Made by a program: the position numbers and the translations under genes
The notes under the pieces: model-generated
What the model was told of the DNA's origin: nothing
Seen by the model: only the letters and a program-made list of their open reading frames with translations
The model's database searches: none
Shown: positions 1 through 5,433 of the stretch, piece after piece
How positions within the stretch are numbered: the first letter of the stretch is position 1
Layout: the number at the start of each line of letters is the position of its first letter
Assembly: GCA_027622795.1 (NCBI GenBank)
Contig: JAQBZA010000244.1
Location: 1-5,433 of the forward strand
From: Planctomycetota bacterium
GTDB taxonomy: Bacteria > Planctomycetota > Planctomycetia > Pirellulales > UBA1268
Length of the DNA: 5,433 nt
Direction of reading: 5' to 3'

Positions 1-2445
1 TCAGCGAGTTCCAATGGTGGCGAAGTTCGCCGTGTCATCGATGGTCAACCGGTGGGCCCGCCGATCCAGCTTCGTGGCCGTGACTTCTCCTTCCACCCAC
101 GGTCTCTTGAGGTGCGGGCGGAAACCGGGGGTGGCCAGCATGGCATGGCATTCGACGATCATGGGCATCGCTACACCTGCGCCAACAGCGACCACGCCAT
201 CAGGTGCATGATCAATGATTGCTATCTCGGCCGAAATCCTGACTTCACGCCGCCACCGGGCCGCGAGAGCATCGCCATCGACGGGCCGCAGGCTGCAGTC
301 TTTCGTGTGAGCCCCGTTGAGCCCTGGCGGGTGCTGCGCACGCGGCTGCGGGCCAGTGGGGTTGTGCCGGGCATCGTTGAAGGAGGCGGCCGACCGGCCG
401 GATACTTCACCAGTGCGACGGGCATCACAGTCGTCCGGGGGGATCGTGTTGGTGAGCTTCGTGGAATGCTCGTGGTGGGAGACGTGGGCAGCAACCTTGT
501 TCATCGCAAGCGACTGCTGCCGCATGGCTCGGGTGCGCGGGCTGAGCGGGTCGATGTGGCAAGTGAACTCATCGCCTCCCAAGACATTTGGTTTCGGCCC
601 GTCCAGTTTGCCAACGGCCCAGACGGCGGGCTGTGGATCATCGACATGCAGCGCGAAGTCATCGAGCATCCGGCCAGCCTGCCGCCGGAGATCAAGCGGC
701 ATCTCGATCTGACCAGCGGCCGCGATGCCGGGAGGCTGTGGCGGCTCACAGTCGACGACGCACGCTCGCCCCCTCTCCCCTCTCCGCTGGGTAACACCGA
801 CGCCGCAACACTGGTGCGGCTGCTCTCTCACGCCAACGCCTGGCATCGAGAAACCGCGCAGCGGCTGCTCGTCACCCGTGGGGGCAAGGAGGTCGCACCA
901 CTTCTCCGCGCGGTGCCCGATGATCCTGCCAGCACGGGCCTCGGTCGGCTTCATGCCCTCTGGACGCTGGCGGGGCTCGCCGCACTATCACCGCTTGATG
1001 TGCAACGTGCGTTGACGGACGATCTGGCGGCTGTCAGAGCCGCCGGAATACGGCTGGCCGAGCCGTTTCTTGCTCGCCGCGAAAGCGGACGTCTCGTCGA
1101 GCAACTTGCATTGCTGGTGGCCTTTGACCGTGACCTCGAAGTGCGGCTGCAGCTGGCCTGCACCGCTGGCTTGGTGACGGACGATTCCAGACGTCGAGAC
1201 ATCATCTCGACGCTTCTTGCGCGCGACGGCGAAGATCCATGGTGCCGCATCGCGGCGTGCACCTCCATGCGGGATGACGCCGCCTCGATCGCTGCGTCGT
1301 GGATGGCATCTCCGGAGCGGCTCGGCTCGGCGGCAGCCGCTGCCGTGATGCCCGCGCTCTTTGCACAGATCGGCAGAGGTGGTGATCCCGCTGCCGTGCA
1401 CGCTGCAATGGCCGCGATTGATGCGCTCGCCGTAGCTCCGGCCGCGGGTGAGCGGGATTCACGGCCAGCGGCGACTCGACTCTATGCGGAACTTGAAGCC
1501 GCGCTGGCTGCCGTCGGCTCTTCACTCAGAGCCGACGGCCAGTCGACCACGGATGCCGACGATCTGGCAACCAGGCTCGCCCAGTTCAACTCGACCGTGG
1601 CTCATACTGTCAGTCGTAGCGCTCCTGAGCGTGCGGCGGCGATTCAGGGCATGGCGTTCACTGGGATCGATGTCGTCGTCACCTTCCTTGATGATCCCGA
1701 ACCGGCCGTCGTGCGGGCGGTAATCGATGTTCTCGATCGCTCTGCCGACCAGAAAGCCGCTGAGCAACTCATTGAGGCGCTGCCGCGGATTCCGGCAGCG
1801 TTGCTTCCCTCGGCGGCGAGAGCACTCACTCGCACGGCCTCACGCAGCCTGTTGCTCCTGACGGCCGTGGAAGACGGGCGGGTGGCAGTCGATCGACTGG
1901 GACAGTCTGCTGTGGATCTGTTGCGCCGGTTTCCTGACAAGGCCCTGCAAGAGAGAGCGACGGTCGTCCTTGGGCCCCCATCCCCTGCCAATCGGCAACC
2001 GATTGTCAACGCCTATCAGGCAAGTATGCCCAGCAGCCCTGGAAACCCGACCGCCGGACGGCTGGTCTTTCGCGCCCACTGTATGACATGCCACCGCGTG
2101 GAGGGTGTCGGACATGAACTCGGTCCCAATCTCACCGCCCTCCAGGCCCGTGGCCCCTCCGTGATGCTCCACGGAATCCTCGATCCCAATCGCGAGGTGC
2201 TGCCCGCCTATTCAGCGCACACCGCCGTCCGCCTCGATGGCCGCGTGGTGACCGGTCTGCTGGTGGTCGAATCCGATACCGCGGTCACCCTCCGATCGGC
2301 GGAAGGCATGGAGTATGTGATGGCACGTGATGAGATTGAGGTATTGATCGACACGGGCCGCTCACTCATGCCGGAGGGCTTCGAGCGATCGATCGACCCG
2401 CGCGCCATGGTCGATCTGTTGGCATACCTGATGTCAGATCACTGA
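1..2445 (+). CDS. PVC-type heme-binding protein (membrane-bound dehydrogenase domain + HEAT repeats + cytochrome c), 5'-partial
   Basis: The frame is open from base 1, so the true start lies upstream; the GTG at 52 is only the first in-frame start-like codon. There are 814 visible residues, numbered here from base 1. Residues 1-250 match the second half of the Pirellula/Verrucomicrobium-type N-terminal dehydrogenase domain (TIGR02604-like, beta-propeller fold). Landmarks are GGGRPAGYF, GDVGSNLVHRK, DIWFRPVQFANGPDGG (195-210), DMQREVIEHP (215-224) and SGRDAGRLWRL (239-249). Residues about 260-665 are Ala/Leu-rich helical repeats of HEAT type. Residues about 681-814 are the TIGR02603-like heme domain: CMTCH at 694-698 (bases 2080-2094) attaches heme covalently, and the Met of SLMPEGFE (codon 2368-2370) is the likely distal ligand. 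Proteins of this family are thought to be exported and to pass electrons from oxidation of sugars or other organics; the substrate here is unknown. The export signal would lie outside the window. Family assignment is secure, function is not. Confidence 0.93.
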   Translation, partial: SASSNGGEVRRVIDGQPVGPPIQLRGRDFSFHPRSLEVRAETGGGQHGMAFDDHGHRYTCANSDHAIRCMINDCYLGRNPDFTPPPGRESIAIDGPQAAVFRVSPVEPWRVLRTRLRASGVVPGIVEGGGRPAGYFTSATGITVVRGDRVGELRGMLVVGDVGSNLVHRKRLLPHGSGARAERVDVASELIASQDIWFRPVQFANGPDGGLWIIDMQREVIEHPASLPPEIKRHLDLTSGRDAGRLWRLTVDDARSPPLPSPLGNTDAATLVRLLSHANAWHRETAQRLLVTRGGKEVAPLLRAVPDDPASTGLGRLHALWTLAGLAALSPLDVQRALTDDLAAVRAAGIRLAEPFLARRESGRLVEQLALLVAFDRDLEVRLQLACTAGLVTDDSRRRDIISTLLARDGEDPWCRIAACTSMRDDAASIAASWMASPERLGSAAAAAVMPALFAQIGRGGDPAAVHAAMAAIDALAVAPAAGERDSRPAATRLYAELEAALAAVGSSLRADGQSTTDADDLATRLAQFNSTVAHTVSRSAPERAAAIQGMAFTGIDVVVTFLDDPEPAVVRAVIDVLDRSADQKAAEQLIEALPRIPAALLPSAARALTRTASRSLLLLTAVEDGRVAVDRLGQSAVDLLRRFPDKALQERATVVLGPPSPANRQPIVNAYQASMPSSPGNPTAGRLVFRAHCMTCHRVEGVGHELGPNLTALQARGPSVMLHGILDPNREVLPAYSAHTAVRLDGRVVTGLLVVESDTAVTLRSAEGMEYVMARDEIEVLIDTGRSLMPEGFERSIDPRAMVDLLAYLMSDH
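1510..1539. repeat. Perfect 12-bp inverted repeat inside the cytochrome/HEAT gene
   Basis: The arm GCCGTCGGCTCT (1510-1521) and its exact reverse complement AGAGCCGACGGC (1528-1539) flank a 6-base spacer, TCACTC. Nine of the twelve pairs are G-C, so the transcript could form a strong hairpin. A flanking CTG (1504-1506) and CAG (1540-1542) could extend the stem past a 3-base bulge. No T-run follows, so it does not look like an intrinsic terminator. It encodes an Ala/Gly/Ser-rich stretch (AAVGSSLRADG) in the HEAT region, probably a loop with weak sequence constraint. Its function is unknown. Confidence 0.85.
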
Positions 2446-2511
2446 GAACCGTACCAGGAAATCCAGCACCGCTCACTGGCGACATCTGTTTCGCAGCGGC
2501 AGCGATTGAGG

Positions 2512-2517
2512 TATTCT
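2512..2517 (+). promoter_or_regulatory. Possible -10 element upstream of purN
   Basis: TATTCT matches the TATAAT consensus at four of six positions and lies 39 bases before the purN ATG, in the 111-base gap after the cytochrome gene. The sequence 17 bases upstream (TTTCGC, 2489-2494) is a poor -35 element. A promoter here would make purN and the DinB-like gene a unit separate from the cytochrome gene. The gap shows no clear terminator. This is weak evidence. Confidence 0.22.
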
Positions 2518-2556
2518 CCCGTCTCGCCCCGGTTCCCGTCCTGTGTATCACACGCT

Positions 2557-3171
2557 ATGTCGACTCCGCTCCGTCTCGCCGTGCTGCTTTCTGGTTCGGG
2601 GCGCACGCTGGACAACCTACTCGGCGAGATTGCCGCTGGCCGTTTGGCCGCCAGAGTCGACGCCGTCGTATCAAACAAGTCCGGCGTACGGGGCCTCACG
2701 ATTGCCGGCCGAGCCGGCGTACCCACGCATATTGTACCGCGGCGCGACCTCTCCCGTGCCGATTGGAGCCGCCAGATCTTTGCCATCTGCCGCCGGGCAG
2801 AGGCTGATCTCGTCGTCATGGCTGGGTTCCTGCAACTGCTCGAGATCCCGGACGATTTCACTGGCCGCGTGATCAACATCCATCCTGCCCTTCTGCCGGC
2901 CTTTGGGGGGAAGGGTTTTCACGGGATGCACGTGCATCGGGCTGTCGTGGCCCGCGGCTGCACTGTTTCCGGTTGCACCGTGCATCTGGTCGACAACGAA
3001 TATGATCACGGGCATATCCTGCTTCAGAAGACCGTGCCTGTGCTCGCCGATGACACGGCCGAGTCACTCGCCGCCCGCGTCTTCGCGGCAGAGTGTGTAG
3101 CCCTGCCGGAGGCCATTGCGACCTTTGGGCCAGAGCTTTCGTCACCGCCATCATCAGGGAGTGCATCATGA
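2557..3171 (+). CDS. purN: Phosphoribosylglycinamide formyltransferase (GAR transformylase)
   Basis: The protein has 204 residues, close to the usual PurN length of about 190-215. PurN transfers a formyl group from 10-formyl-tetrahydrofolate to GAR in the third step of cytosolic de novo purine synthesis. The N-terminal strand and loop LLSGSGRTLDNL (10-21) form the GAR phosphate-binding region; MAGFLQLL is the conserved core strand next to the folate site. Catalytic residues are present: N107 and H109 in NIHPALLP, and D150 in NEYDHG, equivalent to N106, H108 and D144 of the E. coli enzyme. The segment AFGGKGFHGMHVH lengthens the loop between His and Asp by five residues relative to E. coli. 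I chose the ATG at 2557 because the family's first beta strand follows directly; a TTG at 2506 would add 17 unconserved residues. No good Shine-Dalgarno sequence precedes either start. The stop overlaps the next gene's start. Confidence 0.93.
   Translation: MSTPLRLAVLLSGSGRTLDNLLGEIAAGRLAARVDAVVSNKSGVRGLTIAGRAGVPTHIVPRRDLSRADWSRQIFAICRRAEADLVVMAGFLQLLEIPDDFTGRVINIHPALLPAFGGKGFHGMHVHRAVVARGCTVSGCTVHLVDNEYDHGHILLQKTVPVLADDTAESLAARVFAAECVALPEAIATFGPELSSPPSSGSAS
3156..3170 (+). promoter_or_regulatory. Ribosome binding site and ATGA stop/start overlap
   Basis: AGGGA (3156-3160) lies seven bases before the ATG at 3168-3170, inside the end of purN. The ATG shares two bases with the purN TGA stop (3169-3171), giving ATGA. 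This fixes the DinB-like start at 3168 rather than at the upstream in-frame GTG at 3093, which would overlap purN by about 80 bases. It suggests translational coupling. Confidence 0.75.
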
Positions 3172-3686
3172 GCAGCCGTTCACTGGGGAACATCATTGCC
3201 GATTCGCTTCAACTCTCGGTGGGCTATGCCGAGCGACTGCTCCGCGATGTGCGCCCCGATCAGGCGGGCCACTTCGCCCGAGTCGGCGGCGTGCCGGTGG
3301 AATCCAATCATCCGGCGTTCATCTATGGCCACCTGAGTCTCTATGCCCCCAAGGTGCTCTGGCAGCTTGCCGCCCCGACCCCTCCGATTCCTGAGCATTT
3401 CGACAACCTGTTTTCCAAGGATGCCACCTGCCGTGACGAGCCCGATCTCTATCCGCCGCTTGACGACATCACGGCTTTTTTTTTCGAGGGCCATCGGATG
3501 CTTGCCGGGGCCCTCCGAAGCACGCCCAACGACACCTTTGACAAGCCCAACCCTGCCGGCGGGAAGATGGCGGAGCGGTTCCCAACGCTTGGCTCGGTGC
3601 AGACTTTCTACTGCGGAGCCCACATCATGATGCACCTCGGCCAGATGAGCGCCTGGCGACGCATGATGGGGCTCGGCACCGCTTGA
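3168..3686 (+). CDS. DinB-superfamily (DinB/YfiT-like) putative metalloprotein
   Basis: The protein has 172 residues, a normal size for the DinB four-helix-bundle family. The family usually binds a divalent metal through three histidines. The candidates here are H55 in the helix IYGHLSLY, and H152 and H156 in AHIMMHLGQ near the C-terminus, with the typical H-x3-H spacing followed by GQ. The N-terminal helix (residues 8-27) is the expected first helix of the bundle. No signal peptide or membrane segment is visible, so it is probably cytosolic. Family members include bacillithiol- or mycothiol-dependent transferases and damage-induced proteins of unknown activity; no substrate can be named. It follows purN with an ATGA overlap, but no purine role is evident. 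A run of nine T (3476-3484) encodes part of AFFFEGH and could be a slippage site. Family call is likely; specific function is unknown. Confidence 0.8.
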   Translation: MSSRSLGNIIADSLQLSVGYAERLLRDVRPDQAGHFARVGGVPVESNHPAFIYGHLSLYAPKVLWQLAAPTPPIPEHFDNLFSKDATCRDEPDLYPPLDDITAFFFEGHRMLAGALRSTPNDTFDKPNPAGGKMAERFPTLGSVQTFYCGAHIMMHLGQMSAWRRMMGLGTA

Positions 3687-3723
3687 AAGTGGCATGACGG
3701 CAGGAGAGTGCCCGGAAAAACGC

Positions 3724-3752
3724 TTGTCTGGGATCGCAGACTGGGCTATCCT
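3724..3752 (+). promoter_or_regulatory. Candidate sigma70-type promoter for the DUF1559 gene
   Basis: TTGTCT (3724-3729) and TATCCT (3747-3752) each match four of six consensus bases and are separated by exactly 17 bases. Transcription would start near 3759 and leave a leader of about 87 bases. That leader would include the paired 13-base repeats and the small inverted repeat. Promoter rules in Planctomycetota are not well defined, so this is a motif match only. Confidence 0.4.
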
Positions 3753-3759
3753 CAACAAA

Positions 3760-3789
3760 GGGGTTCTAAGCCTCAGGGGGTTCTCAGCC
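3760..3789 (+). repeat. Tandem pair of 13-base repeats in the DUF1559 leader
   Basis: GGGGTTCTAAGCC (3760-3772) and GGGGTTCTCAGCC (3777-3789) differ at one base and are offset by 17 bases. They lie just downstream of the candidate -10 element. They could be twin binding sites for a regulator or part of a structured 5' leader; the terminal GGGG and CCCC could also pair. No known operator is recognised. Confidence 0.6.
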
Positions 3790-3790
3790 C

Positions 3791-3808
3791 CATGAATTGA
3801 ATTTCATG
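3791..3808. repeat. Small inverted repeat in the DUF1559 leader
   Basis: CATGAA (3791-3796) and TTCATG (3803-3808) are perfect reverse complements around TTGAAT. The sequence from here to the gene start is the most AT-rich part of the window. It may be a weak hairpin or a dyad binding site. A 6-bp dyad is short enough to be chance. Confidence 0.45.
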
Positions 3809-3831
3809 TTATTTCTCATACTTCTTTCGTC

Positions 3832-3845
3832 GGAAGGATGCCATC
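3832..3845 (+). promoter_or_regulatory. Ribosome binding site of the DUF1559 gene
   Basis: GGAAGG (3832-3837) lies eight bases before the ATG at 3846, which supports that start over the in-frame ATG at 3867, which has no purine-rich site. The ATG at 3838 directly abuts the site and opens a different frame that stops after six codons. Bases 3834-3846 recur at the lipoprotein gene start (4956-4968). Confidence 0.7.
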
Positions 3846-4892
3846 ATGTTGTTGCTAAAAAACTCAATGCGGTCACAGAGGGGATTTACGCTCGTTGAAC
3901 TCCTCGTGGTCATAGCCATCATCGGTGTTTTAATCGGGCTTCTCCTGCCGGCAGTTCAGGCAGCACGGGAAGCGGCGCGCCGCATCAACTGCGTCAACAA
4001 TCTGAAGCAGTTGGGTCTGGCCCTGCATGGGCATCATGATTCGATGCAGCATTTCCCGCCGCTCTGTGAATATGGCCGCGGGCATTCCGGTCGTCGAAAT
4101 GGGTTCGTCGTGCTCCTCCCCTTCATGGAAGAGACGGCGTTGTTTGCCCAGATCGATGCTGACAAAGGTGCCAATCCATGGGACGCCCGTGCATTCTGGA
4201 GAACGAATATCTCGGCATTGACCTGCCCGTCTTCGCCGCGGCCCAGCAACTTCAACAACGGCCAAGTTACTGGCTTGAACTATCGTATGTCAGTTGGCGA
4301 TCGCGTACTGAGAAGAGACCGATCGAGTCCGGGGCTGGATCAGGCCCGGGGCATGTTTATCTGGGGCGGGGCCGGCATTGCCAGTAACAATGATATCAAG
4401 CCGGGGGTTTCGATGACCGAGGTGTCTGATGGTTTGAGCAAGACCATTGCAATGTCGGAGAAGGTTTCGATGAGCAGTGCGACGAGTACCAAGACAGGAG
4501 CCTGGGGAGTTGCCGCCACGCAAACCGACCCGAGTGCGTGTCAGGCCGTTGAGACCGGCGGCACCCTGTCCGGCGGTCGGATTGAAGATTCACGATGGTG
4601 CGATGGCCGTCAGGCGTACGCAGGATTCAACACGGTTTTGCCCCCCAATAGCCCGAGTTGTGTCCAATCTTCTGGGGGCAACATCCATGATCAGGACTAT
4701 GTCCTGAGTTCAGCGAGCAGTCTGCACCCCGGCGGCGTAACCGTGCTCTTCGGCGACGGTTCTGTCGAATTTATCAACAACGACATCGGATCCGGAAATA
4801 CGGGAACGGCCTATCCGACCTCGGGTGGAAGCCCGTATGGGGTGTGGGGAGCGCTCGGTTCCCGTAATGGCAGTGAAGCTGCCTCCCGTTGA
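3846..4892 (+). CDS. DUF1559 protein with type IV prepilin-like N-terminus and H-X9-DG motif
   Basis: The protein has 348 residues, typical of the large planctomycete DUF1559 family. A short basic leader ends in the prepilin peptidase site RG|FTLVE (cleavage between G13 and F14), with E18 as the conserved Glu5 of the mature pilin. A hydrophobic helix follows (about 19-34), then LLPAVQAAREAARR and CVNNLKQLGLALHGHHD (49-65). In the middle, MTEVSDGLSKTIAMSE (190-205) is a family motif. Near the C-terminus, H294 followed nine residues later by D304-G305 is the H-X9-DG signature, and the tail YGVWGALGSRNG is also typical. It is probably processed by a prepilin peptidase and anchored by its N-terminal helix at the inner membrane or in a pseudopilus; the family's function is unknown, although planctomycete genomes carry many copies. 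It has its own candidate promoter and precedes a lipoprotein gene, a common arrangement for this family. Confidence 0.95.
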   Translation: MLLLKNSMRSQRGFTLVELLVVIAIIGVLIGLLLPAVQAAREAARRINCVNNLKQLGLALHGHHDSMQHFPPLCEYGRGHSGRRNGFVVLLPFMEETALFAQIDADKGANPWDARAFWRTNISALTCPSSPRPSNFNNGQVTGLNYRMSVGDRVLRRDRSSPGLDQARGMFIWGGAGIASNNDIKPGVSMTEVSDGLSKTIAMSEKVSMSSATSTKTGAWGVAATQTDPSACQAVETGGTLSGGRIEDSRWCDGRQAYAGFNTVLPPNSPSCVQSSGGNIHDQDYVLSSASSLHPGGVTVLFGDGSVEFINNDIGSGNTGTAYPTSGGSPYGVWGALGSRNGSEAASR

Positions 4893-4955
4893 GCACTTGC
4901 GGGCAGCAGCGATTCCTGTGGACCCATCAATGGAAGTACATCAATCAAAACGAGA

Positions 4956-4968
4956 AAGGATGCCATCA
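4956..4968 (+). repeat. Second copy of the 13-base initiation element
   Basis: AAGGATGCCATCA here is identical to 3834-3846 at the DUF1559 start. In both places the AAGG sits eight or nine bases before a possible start codon: ATG at 3846 and GTG at 4969. Either the two genes share a translation-initiation sequence by descent or it is under common selection. It bears on where the lipoprotein gene starts. Confidence 0.6.
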
Positions 4969-5433
4969 GTGGGTATTCGAACAGAGGGCATCCTGCCCTT
5001 GTTGGCAATCGTGCTGACCATGAGTTTCGGCTGCGGCTCGGGTGGCTCATCACTCCCGACGGTCGGTGTTCGGGGAACGGTTTTCTTGGATAGTCAGCCC
5101 GTCGAAGGAGCCACCGTCGTGTTTGGGCCGAGTGATGCGGCTGGACGCACTGCGACCGGAGTCACTGACTCATCTGGGCAGTTTCAACTGACCACGATGA
5201 GCCCGGGAGATGGATCGCTGGTTGGCAACTACAAGGTGACCGTCCATAAACTGTCGACAACCGGCGGCATGAGCCAGGAAGAGTACGAGAAGAATTATGA
5301 AGCGCTCACGACCGGGAAAATGCAGGTTCCGCCCGTCGTCACCAAAAACGCGCTTCCCGAGATCTACCGAGGCACTGACACCACTCCACTTGTTGCTGAG
5401 GTGAAAGACACGGGCGGCAATCAGTTCTCATTT
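4960..5433 (+). CDS. Putative lipoprotein with carboxypeptidase-regulatory-like domain, 3'-partial
   Basis: The frame stays open to the window end (158 codons from 4960), so the C-terminus is missing. A hydrophobic signal segment (ILPLLAIVLTMSFG) runs into C25 in SFGCGSGG, an imperfect lipobox, which suggests a lipid-anchored exported protein. Residues about 35-97 resemble the carboxypeptidase-regulatory-like/transthyretin beta-sandwich: VRGTVFLDSQPVEGATVVF, then TDSSGQFQLTT, then GNYKVTVHK. Small proteins of this type often follow DUF1559 genes in Planctomycetota; their function is unknown. The start is uncertain. The ATG at 4960 has AAGG directly against it. The GTG at 4969 has better spacing (nine bases) and parallels the DUF1559 start. 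The in-frame ATG at 4930 would give a more basic N-terminus (KRER) but has no visible ribosome site. It is probably co-transcribed with the DUF1559 gene 67 bases upstream. Confidence 0.85.
   Translation, partial: MPSVGIRTEGILPLLAIVLTMSFGCGSGGSSLPTVGVRGTVFLDSQPVEGATVVFGPSDAAGRTATGVTDSSGQFQLTTMSPGDGSLVGNYKVTVHKLSTTGGMSQEEYEKNYEALTTGKMQVPPVVTKNALPEIYRGTDTTPLVAEVKDTGGNQFSF

Noticed and set aside
387..400. CGGCCG-AC-CGGCCG repeat in the cytochrome gene
   Set aside because: It encodes the conserved GGGRPAGYF motif of the family in GC-rich codons, so protein constraint explains it.
1..954. Long open frame on the minus strand (317 codons)
   Set aside because: It lies wholly opposite the strongly conserved dehydrogenase domain of the cytochrome gene, and its translation shows no recognisable domain. 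High-GC coding DNA commonly leaves such antisense frames open.
2681..2715. CCGGCGTAC appearing twice in purN
   Set aside because: It is a short repeat within conserved coding sequence (GVRG and GVPT) with no structural pattern around it; chance is enough.
3093..3167. Upstream GTG start for the DinB-like gene
   Set aside because: It would overlap purN by about 80 bases and has no good ribosome site, while the ATG at 3168 has AGGGA at a normal distance.
3687..3723. Possible terminator after the DinB-like gene
   Set aside because: Only GGCA/TGCC could pair across a long loop and no T-run follows.
3180..3758. Minus-strand open frame of 192 codons opposite the DinB-like gene
   Set aside because: The + strand frame has the DinB histidine motifs and a proper ribosome site, while the antisense product matches nothing I recognise.
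4869..4883. GGCAG-TGAAG-CTGCC hairpin at the end of the DUF1559 gene as a terminator
   Set aside because: The stem is only 5 bp, it lies inside the coding region and no T-run follows, so it is not a convincing terminator.

Overview
The window looks like an ordinary chromosomal stretch from a member of the Planctomycetota, probably the Pirellulales or a relative. Three things point there: a PVC-type cytochrome c/HEAT-repeat 'membrane-bound dehydrogenase' protein, a DUF1559 pseudopilin-like protein with an H-X9-DG motif, and a small lipoprotein with a carboxypeptidase-regulatory-like fold directly behind it. The DNA is GC-rich, and all five supported genes lie on the + strand. The lineage below phylum level is inference.

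Layout: (1) 1-2445 is the 3' part of a large gene whose start lies upstream of the window. Its product has the end of a beta-propeller-type dehydrogenase domain, a long HEAT-like helical region, and a C-terminal single-heme cytochrome domain (CMTCH plus a distal Met). (2) 2446-2556 is a 111-base gap with a weak possible -10 element. (3) 2557-3171 is purN (glycinamide ribonucleotide formyltransferase), with all three catalytic residues present. (4) 3168-3686 is a DinB-superfamily protein whose ATG overlaps the purN stop codon (ATGA), so the two are probably co-translated. (5) 3687-3845 is a regulatory gap with a plausible sigma70-type promoter, a pair of near-identical 13-base repeats and a small inverted repeat. 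(6) 3846-4892 is the DUF1559 gene. (7) 4893-4959 is a short gap. (8) From about 4960 to the window end is a lipoprotein gene, cut off at its 3' end.

How the genes relate: purN and the DinB-like gene form a tight two-gene unit, but nothing in the DinB-like protein points to purine synthesis. The DUF1559 gene and the lipoprotein gene form a second pair of surface or envelope proteins, and both carry the same 13-base sequence at their translation start. The cytochrome gene appears to be a separate unit.

I found no RNA genes, insertion sequences, CRISPR arrays, attachment sites or convincing Rho-independent terminators. I see no clearly new system. The points most worth a second look are a perfect 12-bp inverted repeat inside the cytochrome gene, the shared 13-base initiation element, the repeats in the DUF1559 leader, and a run of nine T in the DinB-like gene.
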